A stretch of 64,000 bases of DNA, from positions 26,550,265 to 26,614,264 of the forward strand of contig JABBOT010000002.1 of NCBI GenBank assembly GCA_016165875.1, given 5' to 3'. Positions within the stretch are counted from its first letter, which is position 1, and each line of letters opens with the position of its first letter. The notes below the pieces were generated by a model. That model did no database searches, was not told the DNA's origin, and worked only from the letters and a program-made list of their open reading frames with translations. Origin of the DNA: Acanthopleura granulata (taxonomy: Eukaryota > Mollusca > Polyplacophora > Chitonida > Chitonidae). The translations under genes were made by a program, and so were the position numbers. Positions 51,027-61,462 of the stretch are shown here, one piece after another.

Positions 51027-54000
51027 CACAGAAATAAGTAGATCTTTATTCCCTCAACTGAAATATGCCAGTCGTGCGAAGCATGTGATTCCCCTGCAAT
51101 ACTCATGAAATTATATGATCCAAGTTATATATTTTTTCTGAGGAATCCGCGCGATATCTTCCTTATTCTCGTCACTCCACTTTAAGGAAGCTGATGACAA
51201 CCTAATTTTTCCTTACCTCCCACGACATTAGATACCACTTGTTTTTCTCACCCAGCTGATCATAATGGGTGGTCGCTGATGACAAGGACGCGGATAGTTT
51301 TTACCAGACTTCGGTTTAATCCAGATGCCTACTTCTGATCGTAGTTGACAATCTAAATGCACTAAGTAAGTGCGCGTAGGTTAAAATTAGATTATCTAGG
51401 CCAATCCTTCGCAACTATGCCTTCCCTTCTCGTCTGGGATTTCTACGTTTCTGTTATATTTATGTTTGCGTTGGTGTTTTTTGTACTGAGCATTTGTGTG
51501 CACTTCCAGATGATGATGACAGTGGATACAGCGTTAGTAACACCCCGCGCCTTCAATCTGGGTCTAAGCTGGATGCCTCAGAGTCTTTCAGTTTTTCGGA
51601 TGACGGTCCAATGGCACGGATAAAATTACCACCCAGAATCGGAAAGCCGTGTGCTGGAAACCTCCTGGGAGTGAAGTCAGGCAATTTATCACAGAGTAAA
51701 CCCATCACCTTTAACCTGCAGGCTAGGGACCGAGGAAGCATTTCACATTCCTCCCAAGATGGTGATATCTCCGAGGAATTGGACTGTTCTGAAATTCAGC
51801 TGTCTTTTCGAGAACAACCCTCGGTGTCTAAAGTCCCACTCAGCGGTAAACGTCCCAATGAAAAGACACCCGCCCTTTCCAGCGAAGCCACGGCCCCAAT
51901 CGCTGGGAACATCAGCAAAGCGTTTGGTCAAGTTCCCAGTGCTAAATTTCAGCTCTGGAAGACAGCCGGTTGGCAAGATAGCTTTTGCATTGATGTCTCC
52001 AGTGTTACTCCCGGCACCGAGAAGACCAACAGTGGACTCAGAGTACTGTCACTTGAGGAATCTGTCATAAACTCAAATTCATTTGACGCAGGTAAGCTCA
52101 TAAAATATGAACTTTCAATTTTTTAAACTTTTCTTGACATTTGCCAATCAGTATTCAAACAAGTTAATAAGCTTCAAATATTAAAAGCATTGAGAAAACT
52201 TTATAGTTATAAAACCTAATGGCATCGTTTTAAAGGCGATTTTTGCAAAGTAACGTTTGGCCTGAATTTGTTTAGTGTGTCGGTTTCTTCTTTTATAAGG
52301 GGGTTTAACTGTGAAATTATTTTTGCATACAGGGACTTGTGAATCTGATTCTGACTGCGCAATTACAGGAGGCTCGTCTGGTGGAAACGTACCCGCCATG
52401 ACAGCCATGAATACAGCCTATCTGAAAGATTCTCACGAGGATGTGATCAGAGTTAACCTCCTGAGAGACAAAACTGGACTAGGCTTGGGCTTAATCGACG
52501 GCCTGGTAAGTTTACAGGTAGAATTAAGTGATATTTGCCAGCATAATTCAAATGATATTGTTTTAAAAAGTTAAAGGATAAAAAGGTATAAGCGTAATGA
52601 TAACAATTAACAGTGTTTAACTATGCATCGATCATGACAGAAAGAAATTCAAAACTGATCCCTTCTCTGAATGATACATGACTGCTTTGAGGCGTTGCTA
52701 AGGCAAACAGTTGTGAAGTGAAAGGCGATCCTGATAAAGCATGCTCCCTTGTTATGTATTGTTTACACATTGTAATGGATGGTCCTTAACTACAACAAAA
52801 TTCCATAACGATGCCTCAGTTACATTGATGAAAAGATTATCACCCGTTGTGAACTTCTTGCATCTTCTGAAGCCAGAGTGAGTACTGAAGCCCAGAGTTC
52901 CTTCCTAATTGAGGATTTACACTCGTTTTATGGCATAACTCTATCAAGCTGCTTATACGCCTCACCATTATTTGTCCTCTCTCTTCCACAGCATACGTCA
53001 CTCAATTGTCCCGGACTATTTGTACGGACTGTGGTTCCCGGAAGTCCGGCAGATAAAAACGGCCGCATTCGGATCGGAGACAAACTTCTAGCTGTAAATG
53101 GCACAGCCCTACTGGGAGCTGATTATCAGACGTAAGTAAAGCCCACACGTGTATTATACCTATCAGATATATCTTGCCACAATAAATCATTTCCTTTGAG
53201 CTACATGTTTGATATTGGACATAGATAAAACGTTCGATATCGTTTATAAAACATTATGTAATAATGCGCCTTGTTTAAGTCACAAATTGTTAGTTATTTG
53301 ATTGTTTTGAATTTCTTGTAACCTGTATCCTCTTACAAATGACAACTACAGTTATAATGCATACAGCTTCTTTCAAATAAACCATTTTGTCCTATAAAAT
53401 ATTATATTCTGGAAAAGTAATTTACATTTCTTTAAATTGCTTCGAATCACAGTAAGACTTTTTCAAAGATTGCTTATGGTATCTACGTGTTTAAAATTTC
53501 TCTTATACAAATAAAACATATTCGTCCATAGGTATTGGTCATGAAAAATTTAGATTGTTTTTTTATAGAGGCAACTGACTTTTTAAAGCCTGTACTTACC
53601 AGGGAGAAAACTGAGCACGGATATGGCCCATCTGCACGTTGCTTACATGGTGTCCATTCAAATCCTGTTGTTCTTTCACTTGAATTTAAAGTTTGGTTTA
53701 TTTAGTTTCCACAAATGTAAAGTGTTAAGCTATCACGCCATGATATGTCTGTCCTTAAACGTTGTTTCCATCAGATATGAAGCGCAACCGTATGAAAATG
53801 CACTCTGATTGATTCCTATTGTTATTTATGAGACAAACTTTGTCCGAAGCCATGTGTGATCTCAGCTGGTTTCGCTGTAAACTGTGACATGTTCTTAGTG
53901 CGCGGGGCCTAGTCTGCGGTGCAAAGCCAGGGTGGCCACACGTTGTTCAGTGTGAAGTGTTATATTTCTTAAAAGGCAGCCTGTGTGACGAGGGAAAATT

Positions 54001-54414
54001 CTGTGTCCAAACGCATTGATAACATAGCTTCTTGACGGGACCGTAGTGCATGCCGCATTTTTGTGCTCGGCCCAGTATTTACTTTGAAATGAGTCTGTTC
54101 TTTGCAAACAAATGGCTAAACGCATTACCAGTTCATGGCAGGGTACCTAACGAGAGAGCATCTTAAACATTTTGGACAGTTCCATGCAGTAATATCGTTC
54201 GAAATTAAGATAGTGCTTTGAAGAAGTCATAAAAAGAATGGGTGATGTTTATGATGAACGATTTTATACAATTTTTACACCTACAAAATAATATATACTT
54301 CCTGTACATTTCAGAGCCATGACAATAATACGAAATGCCGGAAAACAGCTGCAGCTGGTGATAGCTCGGAATGATGACGACACAGCACAGAGGCTTTCAT
54401 CGACCACGTGCTGA
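40191..54414 (+). CDS. RADIL: RADIL-like protein (RA-FHA-DIL-PDZ), complete, 10 coding exons
   Basis: RADIL proteins are Rap/Ras effectors that link small GTPases to integrin adhesion and migration. Exons: 40191-41813, 46427-46654, 47219-47426, 47678-47850, 48280-48430, 50548-50697, 51510-52091, 52333-52505, 52992-53131 and 54315-54414. They sum to 3,528 nt (1,175 residues plus TGA), in phase throughout with GT-AG introns. Human RADIL is of similar length. The RA domain is residues about 55-182 (GVLRIFGDSV, YLLCEVIG). FHA is about 280-393 (LYYLIEDDICVLGG, TVNGWAVYSRIVLASGDLIT). DIL is about 485-800. The Ser-rich linker is 845-1038 and PDZ is about 1075-1162 (GLGLGLIDGL, IRIGDKLLAVNGTALLGADY). 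The PDZ domain favours RADIL over RASIP1. The start is the first in-frame ATG at 40191. Confidence 0.94.
41814..46426 (+). other. RADIL intron 1 (4.6 kb)
   Basis: No exon seen inside. It holds a SINE-like tail near 45690-45720 (aacgaacaataaataaatga) and GC-richer unexplained DNA at 45120-45300. Introns near the start of such genes often carry regulatory DNA, but nothing specific is visible. Confidence 0.55.
46427..46654 (+). CDS. RADIL: RADIL coding exon 2 (DIL)
   Basis: The acceptor GGTTCCACAG precedes GGGAGGTTTC and the donor is ACTAAG|GTAAGT. The exon is 228 nt, phase 0 at both ends. VVFWMSNCLQLHTFVK matches the FW-x-N-x-x-x-L core of DIL domains. An earlier AG at 46406 would place an in-frame stop, so the later one is preferred. 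Confidence 0.85.
47219..47426 (+). CDS. RADIL: RADIL coding exon 3 (DIL)
   Basis: The acceptor TTTTCTCCACAG precedes GTTTTGTACC and the donor is GAAAG|GTTAGA. The exon is 208 nt. It encodes YHYIPLLLDSNPFEEE and LFFFISTSVFNKLMSKG, typical of the DIL helical bundle. Confidence 0.88.
47678..47850 (+). CDS. RADIL: RADIL coding exon 4 (DIL)
   Basis: The acceptor CCCTCCTCAG precedes GCTCTGGT and the donor is ATGCAG|GTATCT. The exon is 173 nt. It encodes YYSWHAGVRIAGNLQQLEEW and FKELVSAVDLLATAKGKVMQ. Confidence 0.92.
48280..48430 (+). CDS. RADIL: RADIL coding exon 5 (end of DIL)
   Basis: The acceptor TTTCCGGTTCCAG precedes ATGACATG and the donor is TCAG|GTAAGC. The exon is 151 nt. It encodes LNPAQLHHILQEYQVGPGKE, the conserved DIL tail. 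Confidence 0.92.
48431..50547 (+). other. RADIL intron 5 (2.1 kb)
   Basis: No exon seen. A short SINE-tail-like fragment lies at 50305-50342 (cacggcgttaaacaccaacc followed by an AAAT-type tail). Confidence 0.5.
50548..50697 (+). CDS. RADIL: RADIL coding exon 6
   Basis: The donor is TCTGAAG|GTAAGC. The acceptor is ATGTCAG at 50547 or CAGCAG at 50550; both keep phase, with a one-codon difference. It encodes IKLADHPPFSLAEGDV and LLEHLTTITSTFGLSE, continuing the region C-terminal to DIL. Confidence 0.82.
50817..51025 (+). mobile_element. (AAAT)-tailed SINE in RADIL intron 6, head truncated
   Basis: Plus-sense copy: cagctaacgctggcttcctc, then the body (gtgggtttctcccggactct, gtacggcgtaaaacaccaat) and a long AAAT tandem tail at 50968-51025. 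The tRNA-like head is missing. It lies in the same sense as RADIL. Confidence 0.75.
51510..52091 (+). CDS. RADIL: RADIL coding exon 7 (disordered linker)
   Basis: The acceptor GTGTGCACTTCCAG precedes ATGATGATGAC and the donor is GACGCAG|GTAAGC. The 582-nt exon encodes a serine-rich, low-complexity segment between DIL and PDZ. It is assigned by phase continuity more than by conservation. Confidence 0.83.
52333..52505 (+). CDS. RADIL: RADIL coding exon 8 (start of PDZ)
   Basis: The acceptor TTTTTGCATACAG precedes GGACTTGTG and the donor is GGCCTG|GTAAGT. The exon is 173 nt. It encodes EDVIRVNLLRDKTGLGLGLI; LGLGLI is the PDZ carboxylate-binding loop. Confidence 0.9.
52992..53131 (+). CDS. RADIL: RADIL coding exon 9 (PDZ)
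   Basis: The acceptor CTCTCTTCCACAG precedes CATACGTC and the donor is CAGAC|GTAAGT. The exon is 140 nt. It encodes GLFVRTVVPGSPADKNGRIR and IGDKLLAVNGTALLGADYQT, a textbook PDZ core. Confidence 0.93.
54315..54414 (+). CDS. RADIL: RADIL terminal coding exon (PDZ end, stop)
   Basis: The acceptor TTCCTGTACATTTCAG precedes AGCCATGAC. It encodes AMTIIRNAGKQLQLVIARND and ends SSTTC then TGA at 54412-54414. It completes the last PDZ helix and strand. Confidence 0.92.
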
Positions 54415-55690
54415 TATTCGCCCTAAACAACCACAGCAGCAAGAGGCGAGCACGTGAAATAGACACCAACACTGGCGTCTGCTTGTTACGAATTCTTGCA
54501 AAAAGTAATCAGACAAGACAAATACTGCTGCAAAATAGAAATGTGTGCCATAAGACAATCCTAGTTTACAAGGCATCTGAAAGCAAACAGATAAATGACG
54601 TCACCTCTGCCAAATACATAACATAAAGATTAAAGACAAATTTCTCTTTTCGGAAGGAGGCGGAGGTATAAATGTGTGTACAGGGCAGACCAAAGTTTGT
54701 GAAAACGGACCGATATGCACAATTTGTACAAAGACATGTGTGAAAACGTGTTCATCTATATTGATTTGTTTGCTGAAGACAGCGTAAAGCAGCAAGTGTT
54801 TTTTGCACGAGGTTTACACTCGGAACATCCAATATCGGAGGCACTCGGTGGGCTGTTAATGCTAGTCGGCGTCGAGAGAAAAGCCCGGTTTGAAAACAGT
54901 TGTTTTTTGTAGGGAAAGTTTGTTAAACAAACACGTAATACGTAAAACAAGTAAACCTGACCGTGAAATAATAACTTTAGGCGCACACACAAAAGCGCTA
55001 ATGCTGAAAGAAAGCCTGGGAGCATGTTGTCCCGCCATTGATCAAATGGAGGGAGTAATCCTGTTTTGTCGCACCTGTCAGCAGAGCTCAATCTGTTCAA
55101 CAAATACCCGCATTGACTTCCAGTGGCTACTTGTGTGGGCATTGTAAGCATAACGGTTTTAAAACTGTGCATGTTGTGTGTAGATATAAGTTAATTATGA
55201 GTGCTGATCTGTAAATTATTATAATTGCATATGTGGGATATATTATATGCATATGATAAGTCGATATTATACCCTATTTAATATGTATAATAGCATTTTT
55301 ATGATGTTACCATGATACCAAGACATATATTTATGTATGTCTCGCTGTCTTGTAATCATTTCTGTCTTCGGCTTGCAACACAGCTGAACATTATGACTTC
55401 CTATAGCGGTAGATACCACGCCATGGAATGGTTGAACGTATTAAAACAATGCGTAATGACGAAGTCGTGTTGTCAGTTTATACAATTCAAGGGCAGTTGT
55501 CTTTGTGGAAGGGCAATGATGACCCTGATGTACACTTGTGTATATACAACTCAGAGGAGCTGATTAGTTTAACTCCAACACGGCGGTTCTCTACACTATT
55601 TATGTATACAGGGGATTTGTATATATATCTAAACCTTCTGCCAATAGACATCCATGTTGTTTATCTGCAGACGCCTCGTTCTCAATTTCA
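54415..55690 (+). other. RADIL 3' UTR and downstream DNA
   Basis: An ATTAAA at 54629-54634 is a possible polyadenylation signal about 215 bp after the stop. Downstream frames, including a 138-codon minus-strand one at 54756-55172, show no family resemblance. Confidence 0.4.
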
Positions 55691-55698
55691 CATATACA

Positions 55699-56275
55699 TT
55701 GTCAACAAATCGGGGAATAGCTTGCTCGAAATACTTATAAAAGGATATGTCCTGAAAACTGAGACAAAAAGCACACTGAAAATTAGATAAGCGTAACTAT
55801 TTGTTCATCAAACACTGTTCTATCCTTACTGATGTTGCCTTACACCTATAGCTTAAAAGGCTGTGATGCCTTTCTTCAACTTTAGTTTGGAAGATTTATA
55901 GTGTGTGTTTTGTGGCGGATGTATGAAAACTTAATTAAGTAATAAAAGTCACACTATAGTTCGAATTAATTAAATCATGCTCTTTGTATGGGTCATTTCT
56001 TTTCCTCCTCACTTTTTGTCAATGACATTGCCTGATGAAATACCCAGTGACTTGTAAATAAAACAAAAAGTGGACTTTTACAATGGTGTCTCGTCCTCAA
56101 GGTGCAAGTAAGCTATATAAACCATAAAAGCAAAGGCAACATCAATAAGGATAGAGCAGTGTTTGATGAACAAATAGTTACGCTTATCTAATTTTCAGTG
56201 TGATTTTTGTCTCAGTTTTCATGACATATCCTTTTAGAAGTATTTCGAGCAAGCTATTCCTCGATTTGTTGACAA
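55699..56275. repeat. Long inverted repeat, 143-bp arms about 96% identical
   Basis: Left arm 55699-55841 and right arm 56133-56275 are reverse complements with six mismatches in 143 positions and no gaps, around a 291-bp spacer. A 120-codon plus-strand frame (55428-55790) runs into the left arm. All four arm differences within that frame change the amino acid, so it does not look protein-constrained. It may be a recent inverted duplication or a foldback element. Confidence 0.85.
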
Positions 56276-56279
56276 ATGG

Positions 56280-57575
56280 AAATCTAGCCAATTATCTGCG
56301 CAGCATACATACATACTGCATACAGCTAGGAAAGAAAACTGGGTCTAGGTCAGCATGGCCTGCACGACACCAACGCTAAATGATCAGGTCACAAAATGTT
56401 CAGAAATCTTCGTGTTTAATGGAAAATTTAGTCATGTTTTTCCTCACAAAATTGCAAGAACGTGTCGCTGGATATAATCACTTGAGCTCTGAGTTTCCTG
56501 TTCATTATATGCGTATAAATAGCACAATTTTTAGGTACATGCAAATGATTTTAAAGTTGACATTTCATTTCCTTTCTCTCCATCAGCAACAAAAGCTAAC
56601 CCAGTCAGTGTTACCTGATTGATTTCTCCCTGAAAATATTTGTCCTGAATTTCGATCAAGGTTGAGCTTCTCCTCGTCTCATTCAGAACTTTGAACGAGT
56701 CAACGGTTATAATGCTAAATATTCGAGCAGACTAAAATGAAACGTCAGACCGGGAACAGACGGAAATTGTGACTGGAAAAAGTGATGTTGACGTTAAATT
56801 AACGAAAGCTCACGCTGATGCTCACTATGCTGGCTGTGTACGCGAGATCGCCGTGTGATTGCGGAGCCGTTATCGTTGTGATCACACGCTGCATGGCCGT
56901 CAACTCGAGCTCCAACACAACAGCGACGCGCACTCTCTCACCGTTAATTGATTTGCTGGATTTATGATTTGTTTGATCTCTCGTAAAGCAATAACTTGTC
57001 AGCGAAATTTCTTGTCTTGGCGCATGACAATATTAAAGTAATTTTTGGCGCTATGAGAGTTCTTTTACCAGGTTGGTTAGTTCTCAGGTGCTAACATGAA
57101 ATCATGACCGCAGCCATGCAGTTTTGTTTGTGTGGGGACCTTACAATTAGACAATTATATAATTAAACAAGATCTACATTTGAAAGTAATAATCTTTCCT
57201 CCAAATATATGTATATATATTGCTTTGCCAAGCAACTTTCGTATATCAAATTTGTGCGCAATTGAATTTGGTCAGCGGTCAAAGTTTTGAGTTCTGTTGA
57301 TGGAGTCAGTGTTGCGATGAACATCGGTCTTTTAAAATAACACAGTGAATCAATGTCTAAAAAGTCGAAAGTGGCCATGCACACTCACAGCAACTCATAT
57401 GCGGACAGTTCATATGGCCTCCGTTTTTGAAGACGTGTACACGTCACACCCGACAGGACGGAGCATAAGCATGGAGAGTCGGATCAAGTAGCCTCGAGCA
57501 TTCCAGTGAGTAGAATTTGCTTGAGGTGTGGTTTACACTAATTAATCTGACATTCTGTGAATGCTTCTCTTTGAT
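56280..57575. promoter_or_regulatory. Intergenic DNA with a CpG-richer patch
   Basis: Positions about 56820-56950 and 57410-57650 are CpG-richer than their surroundings and lie just upstream of a possible first coding exon at 57650. This may be a promoter. No element is certain. Confidence 0.3.
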
Positions 57576-57580
57576 TTAGA

Positions 57581-57678
57581 CAGAAGCTGTCAATAAACTC
57601 TCTAATTCCACACGACTGAGGCGGGGTGTGCTAACCTCTGGCGATTACAATGGGCACGGTTTACTCCACCACGAAAAG
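57581..57678 (+). CDS. Possible first coding exon with myristoylation-type start (MGTVYSTTK)
   Basis: The acceptor TTCTCTTTGATTTAG precedes a leader and an ATG at 57650. The ATG reads MGTVYSTTK and leaves in phase 2 at AAAAG|GTGAGT. Gly2 with Ser6 fits the N-myristoylation consensus. A possible upstream leader exon ends at a GTGAGTAG donor at 57507, giving a tiny 74-nt intron. No downstream exon was recognised on the plus strand before 64 kb, so the gene, if real, would have to span MMD. Weak. Confidence 0.27.
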
Positions 57679-57948
57679 GTGAGTGATAATCTGTGTGGCT
57701 AATCCACGCCAGGTTTGCAGCATCATTGCCTCTATCTGCCACAAGATCATAATTCATATATTAGAGCTCTGTCTGCTCACTTTCAATTAACATTACATCC
57801 GCGCATTACTCATTCACAAGCCCAAGTCACACATAATGCAAAGAATCCACGCATAATATGCGGCGTGGCGTGAATAGGAGATATTCGCATATTAATCGTC
57901 AACCATACATATTTATTTATTTGATTGGTGTGGCAGTCAGGCTTACGA

Positions 57949-58151
57949 GAGCTTAAGACCCAACTCAACTCAACTCGATCCTGGTGTCCGGTCCATACTA
58001 GCTCTCGTGTATGCACAATATAGAAACGTGACTCAAATGGAGTTGTGTCCAAGTCTGTATATCGATCAATTTTAAATTCATATGTTAATCGGAGACAGGG
58101 AACACCTCCTCAGGACCAGTTGAGGTGAGTTGAGTCCCGTTTTAAGCTCTT
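57949..58151. mobile_element. Foldback element with about 40-bp arms
   Basis: gagcttaagacccaactcaa followed by ctcaactcgatcctgg pairs with ccagttgaggtgagttgagt followed by cccgttttaagctc on the right. Arm identity is roughly 80%. A short 'tttatttatttgattggtg' piece, shared with the SINE tail, lies directly to the left at 57911-57930. Confidence 0.6.
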
Positions 58152-58358
58152 GTATATGCCGAGATTAAGGCTCTTACTCTAAAATATTTCACCTACACGA
58201 CAGCGCAAATGCGATGGGTGGAACGCTCGGAATAAATATTTTAACTTAATGCTGAGGTCCGACCGATGAAAACAGGATGTGTAAGTATATTTTCCAACCA
58301 TTTGTTAACAATGTCAAGCTTTGGAAACATAAAAAGAGAAGGCAACCGTCTGCTTTGA

Positions 58359-58614
58359 TTTCATTTATTTATTTGATTGGTGATTTACGACGTACTCAAG
58401 AATATTTCACTTATAAGGCGGCGGTCAACATTATGGTGGGAGGAACCGGGCAGATACCGACGACCACCCGCAGGTTGCTGGCAGACCTTCCCACATACGA
58501 CCGGAGAGGATGGCAGAATGAGTTGGACTTCAACTCTCAGCAACCGCATTGGTGGGAGGCCTCTGGGTCATTGTCCTGCGCTAGCGCTCTACTGAGCCAC
58601 GGAGGCCTCGGCCA
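58359..58614 (-). mobile_element. Full-length tRNA-derived SINE with 7-bp TSD
   Basis: The minus-strand head GGCCTCCGTGGCTCAGTAGA contains a good tRNA A-box, GAGTTGAAGTCC is the B-box, and the tail is (AAAT)n at the left end. It is flanked by gctttga at 58352-58358 and 58615-58621. It is the same family as 6359-6604, with a better-preserved A-box. Confidence 0.85.
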
Positions 58615-58621
58615 GCTTTGA

Positions 58622-61060
58622 AAAGATCACCCTAGATGTATATATCCATCGATAAAGAATCTCATTGGCGTTTAAAAGGATCACTTCATTCTTTGTGATG
58701 TTACATAAGCGAGATATCGCAATTCAAAGCAAGTAAAATCCTACACAATTAAGAGAGAAAAAAAATGACAGCGCCACGGTATCAGCCATTTTACCCATTT
58801 AGGCTCGAGGTATTGCTGTAACCAGAGAATACAACTGTTTCCGTCGACGTCCCGCAAACACTGTTTTTGCCTTTCATCCGTAAGAGAGCGGAGTATGATT
58901 GACGCGACATTGTGCATGTTGTCCGTTTCTCTATCATGGCACATCCCATAGCGTAGTGAGAATTCGAAATTAAATGTGGATTTATAGCGTTACCATGCAC
59001 GTCAGAACAAAATGGCTAAGGGCGTTTAGGTCTACCTCTACTCCTCTTCCAAGATAACTAAGGCTGCATGATTTATAGCCTTTTCCTTTGATAAGGAAAT
59101 AAAATTGGGCCCTTTTAACCCTGTCAGCATCGTTGTCATTCATCACGCGGCACTGGCTACTGGCCGCGGTAGTCTGACCAGTAGGCTACGTGGTGCCTCT
59201 CACTGGTCCGCTATAGATGGTGACATGGATGCTTCCAGGATTAATAAATATTACAGTTAATAAATATATATTAATAATACAAATATTCAACAGTTAATAT
59301 TCTGGACCTGAAATCCAGATAGAATTTCAAACTTTGTCAAGCCTTAATATCCATGTCCAATATCCAATGACAAGTATCCAAGGTGCGCTTCGCCCGTTCG
59401 TGTTGACTTAGCCCTACAACCTGATCTACATGGAAACCACAGTAAACCAACCTTTGGCAAGTTATGTTGGCAAACTTCCCTATGAGTCAGGTCATATTGG
59501 TGGGAGGCAAGTGGTTGACCTTCTGTTGGCGCCAACGCCCTGAGAATCAAGGAAGCTGAACAATTAAGGTAGGTTAGGTTAGCTTGTGCAAGACGAAAAA
59601 CTTGTAGTACCAACGACATTTCATACGGGATAGGGAGAGGTATCTTAAATCAGTGTTGCTCGCGTTCTGGAAGTCAGAATGATGAGTACTAAAGCATTGC
59701 ATATAATGTCACCTTGGCATAGTTGCCTGTTCACATAAACCTTACTGAAGTGAAGAGCAATGTCCCCGATCACAAAGAATGAACACAAGCATGGGGCCAC
59801 TGACAACAGAGGCGGACTGCCCTGGGTAAAGGCTGTGGAGGCGATCTGCTGAGCAAATCCATTATCCCAGGACAAACCTTGCTGGTATGCGACAAGGCCC
59901 TCAAGTCTTAAAGAATGGAAGCGGTCAACAGCATTGGCGAAGATCAAGGCAATCAACATGCTTGTATTAACCTTGTTTTACTGTCATAAGAAAGTATGTT
60001 GATCTTAGCTTGTAAAGAAGACATTTAAATATACAGTACATACATATGTGCACATATGAAATAAACATTGTCACCACTTAAAAATCATCAAAACAGATGT
60101 GATACAATACTTGTACACTCAAAAAACACTCTGGCATAAATCAGGCAAGGTCAGCAATTCTGGTAGAAACCCTATAAAACAACTCCAGGAGGCACTAAAC
60201 ACAGAATCTCAGAGGCTAATGCTTTTAAACTTCAGCAAATGTAATCCACTTTTTTTAACACTTTCTTAATAATACTCCACATGACTGAAGTCAGACACTT
60301 CAAAATGAAAAACGTTAAATGTTCATAAGTTCAATAAGGTTTGTCAAGAGATACCCCCTCCCCCAACCAAATAAACTAATACCACAAATATATGTTGTCA
60401 TGATGTCTATAATGTTATCCTATTAAAGTCATCAGTATGTCTCATGTCAACTCATCAACATGATCAAGGTATGAAGTAAACTTTATCTTAATAAAAACAA
60501 TATATCAAAGTTGCTGACAAAAGTCAAAACAACATGCAGGCAAAAGACATTGAAAACATTTCCACATAAACTTTAGAAAACAGTACAATTGTACAATTTT
60601 GAGCTTCACTTTACTTACAATTGAATTAAACTTACTTGTCATGGCCAATAATACCAGTTCACTGCCTATGCTATATAAAATTACATTAACTATACTGAAT
60701 GTCCCCTCTTTGTCCAACATATGTTAAAGCTAACTTAGAATTCATTGCAAAATTTAAATATATGTGGTATGTTCTAAAGTTTTTAATTCCGTTAGCTTCA
60801 TGGTTCACCAAAGAGGCAAGAACACTTCATTGATGAATTGGGCTTCCACAGCAAATGGGCTTCCACAGCAATAAAAAGAAGTCAGGTCATGGTCTTAAGA
60901 GTATTAGTTTTGACAAAATGGTATATTACTTGCTCAAATAACAGTAACCATAACTAGTGAGGCAACCTGACACTTTGAATTGTAAATTGCACACTCCCTC
61001 TCAAAGAAATCAAAAGAACTAATCACTCTGGGTTTAACTCCTCTGACACAGAATAGTTTT
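58622..61060. other. Non-coding DNA downstream of MMD
   Basis: No exon recognised. Minus-strand frames at 59344-59619 and 59645-59959 (91 and 104 codons) have no recognised family. Part of this interval may be MMD 3' UTR. Confidence 0.45.
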
Positions 61061-61076
61061 GTCAGACCTGTAAAAT

Positions 61077-61197
61077 ATATTCATTTATTTGATTGGTGTT
61101 TATGCTGTGCTCAAGAAAATTTCACTCGCACGACGGAGACCAGCATTATGTTGGGAAGAAACCAGGCAGAGTCCAGGGGTAACCCATGACCATTCGC
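61077..61197 (-). mobile_element. 5'-truncated (AAAT)-tailed SINE with 13-bp TSD, in MMD 3' region
   Basis: The tail and body of the 6359 family (tttatttgattggtg, gaccagcattatg, aacccatgaccattcgc) are flanked by agacctgtaaaat at 61064-61076 and agacctgttaaat at 61198-61210, with one mismatch. It begins just 16 bp after the MMD stop codon. Its minus-strand tail supplies an AATAAA that could act as a polyadenylation signal. Confidence 0.78.
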
Positions 61198-61225
61198 AGA
61201 CCTGTTAAATGTATTTAATGAACAC

Positions 61226-61462
61226 CTAAAGTTCCTCCAGTACCCTACTGCTTGCCAGTGAACTTAGCTTTGTGCTCTCCATATTTGCCTGGGCCAGAAG
61301 GTATGTGCATACAGCGTAATACTGGAACAGTGCACCCACAATCACAAAGCAGTGCCAAATCGCATGTGCAAAAGGAATCAGTCCATCACATTTGAAGAAG
61401 ATGACACCAGTCATATAAACCACTCCACCAGCAGCCATCTCTATGAGTCCTGAGCTCTCTCT
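61226..61462 (-). CDS. MMD: MMD terminal exon
   Basis: The acceptor TTATTTTGTAG precedes AGAGAGAGC and the stop is TAG. The exon is 237 nt. It encodes SSGLIEMAAGGVVYMTGVIF, CDGLIPFAHAIWH and the last helix with a short cytoplasmic tail ending LASSRVLEEL. Confidence 0.92.
   Translation of the reverse strand, partial: RESSGLIEMAAGGVVYMTGVIFFKCDGLIPFAHAIWHCFVIVGALFQYYAVCTYLLAQANMESTKLSSLASSRVLEEL

Noticed and set aside
54756..55172. 138-codon minus-strand ORF
   Set aside because: Composition and lack of any recognised motif suggest a chance frame in the region downstream of RADIL.
55428..55790. 120-codon plus-strand ORF downstream of RADIL
   Set aside because: No family resemblance or splice context. 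It runs into an inverted-repeat arm where all four differences from the other arm would change the amino acid, so there is no sign of protein constraint.
58277..58621. 114-codon plus-strand ORF
   Set aside because: It lies largely within the SINE at 58359-58614 on the antisense strand, so it is a repeat-derived frame.
59645..59959. 104-codon minus-strand ORF downstream of MMD
   Set aside because: No resemblance to a known family and no continuation of MMD, which ends with a stop at 61226.
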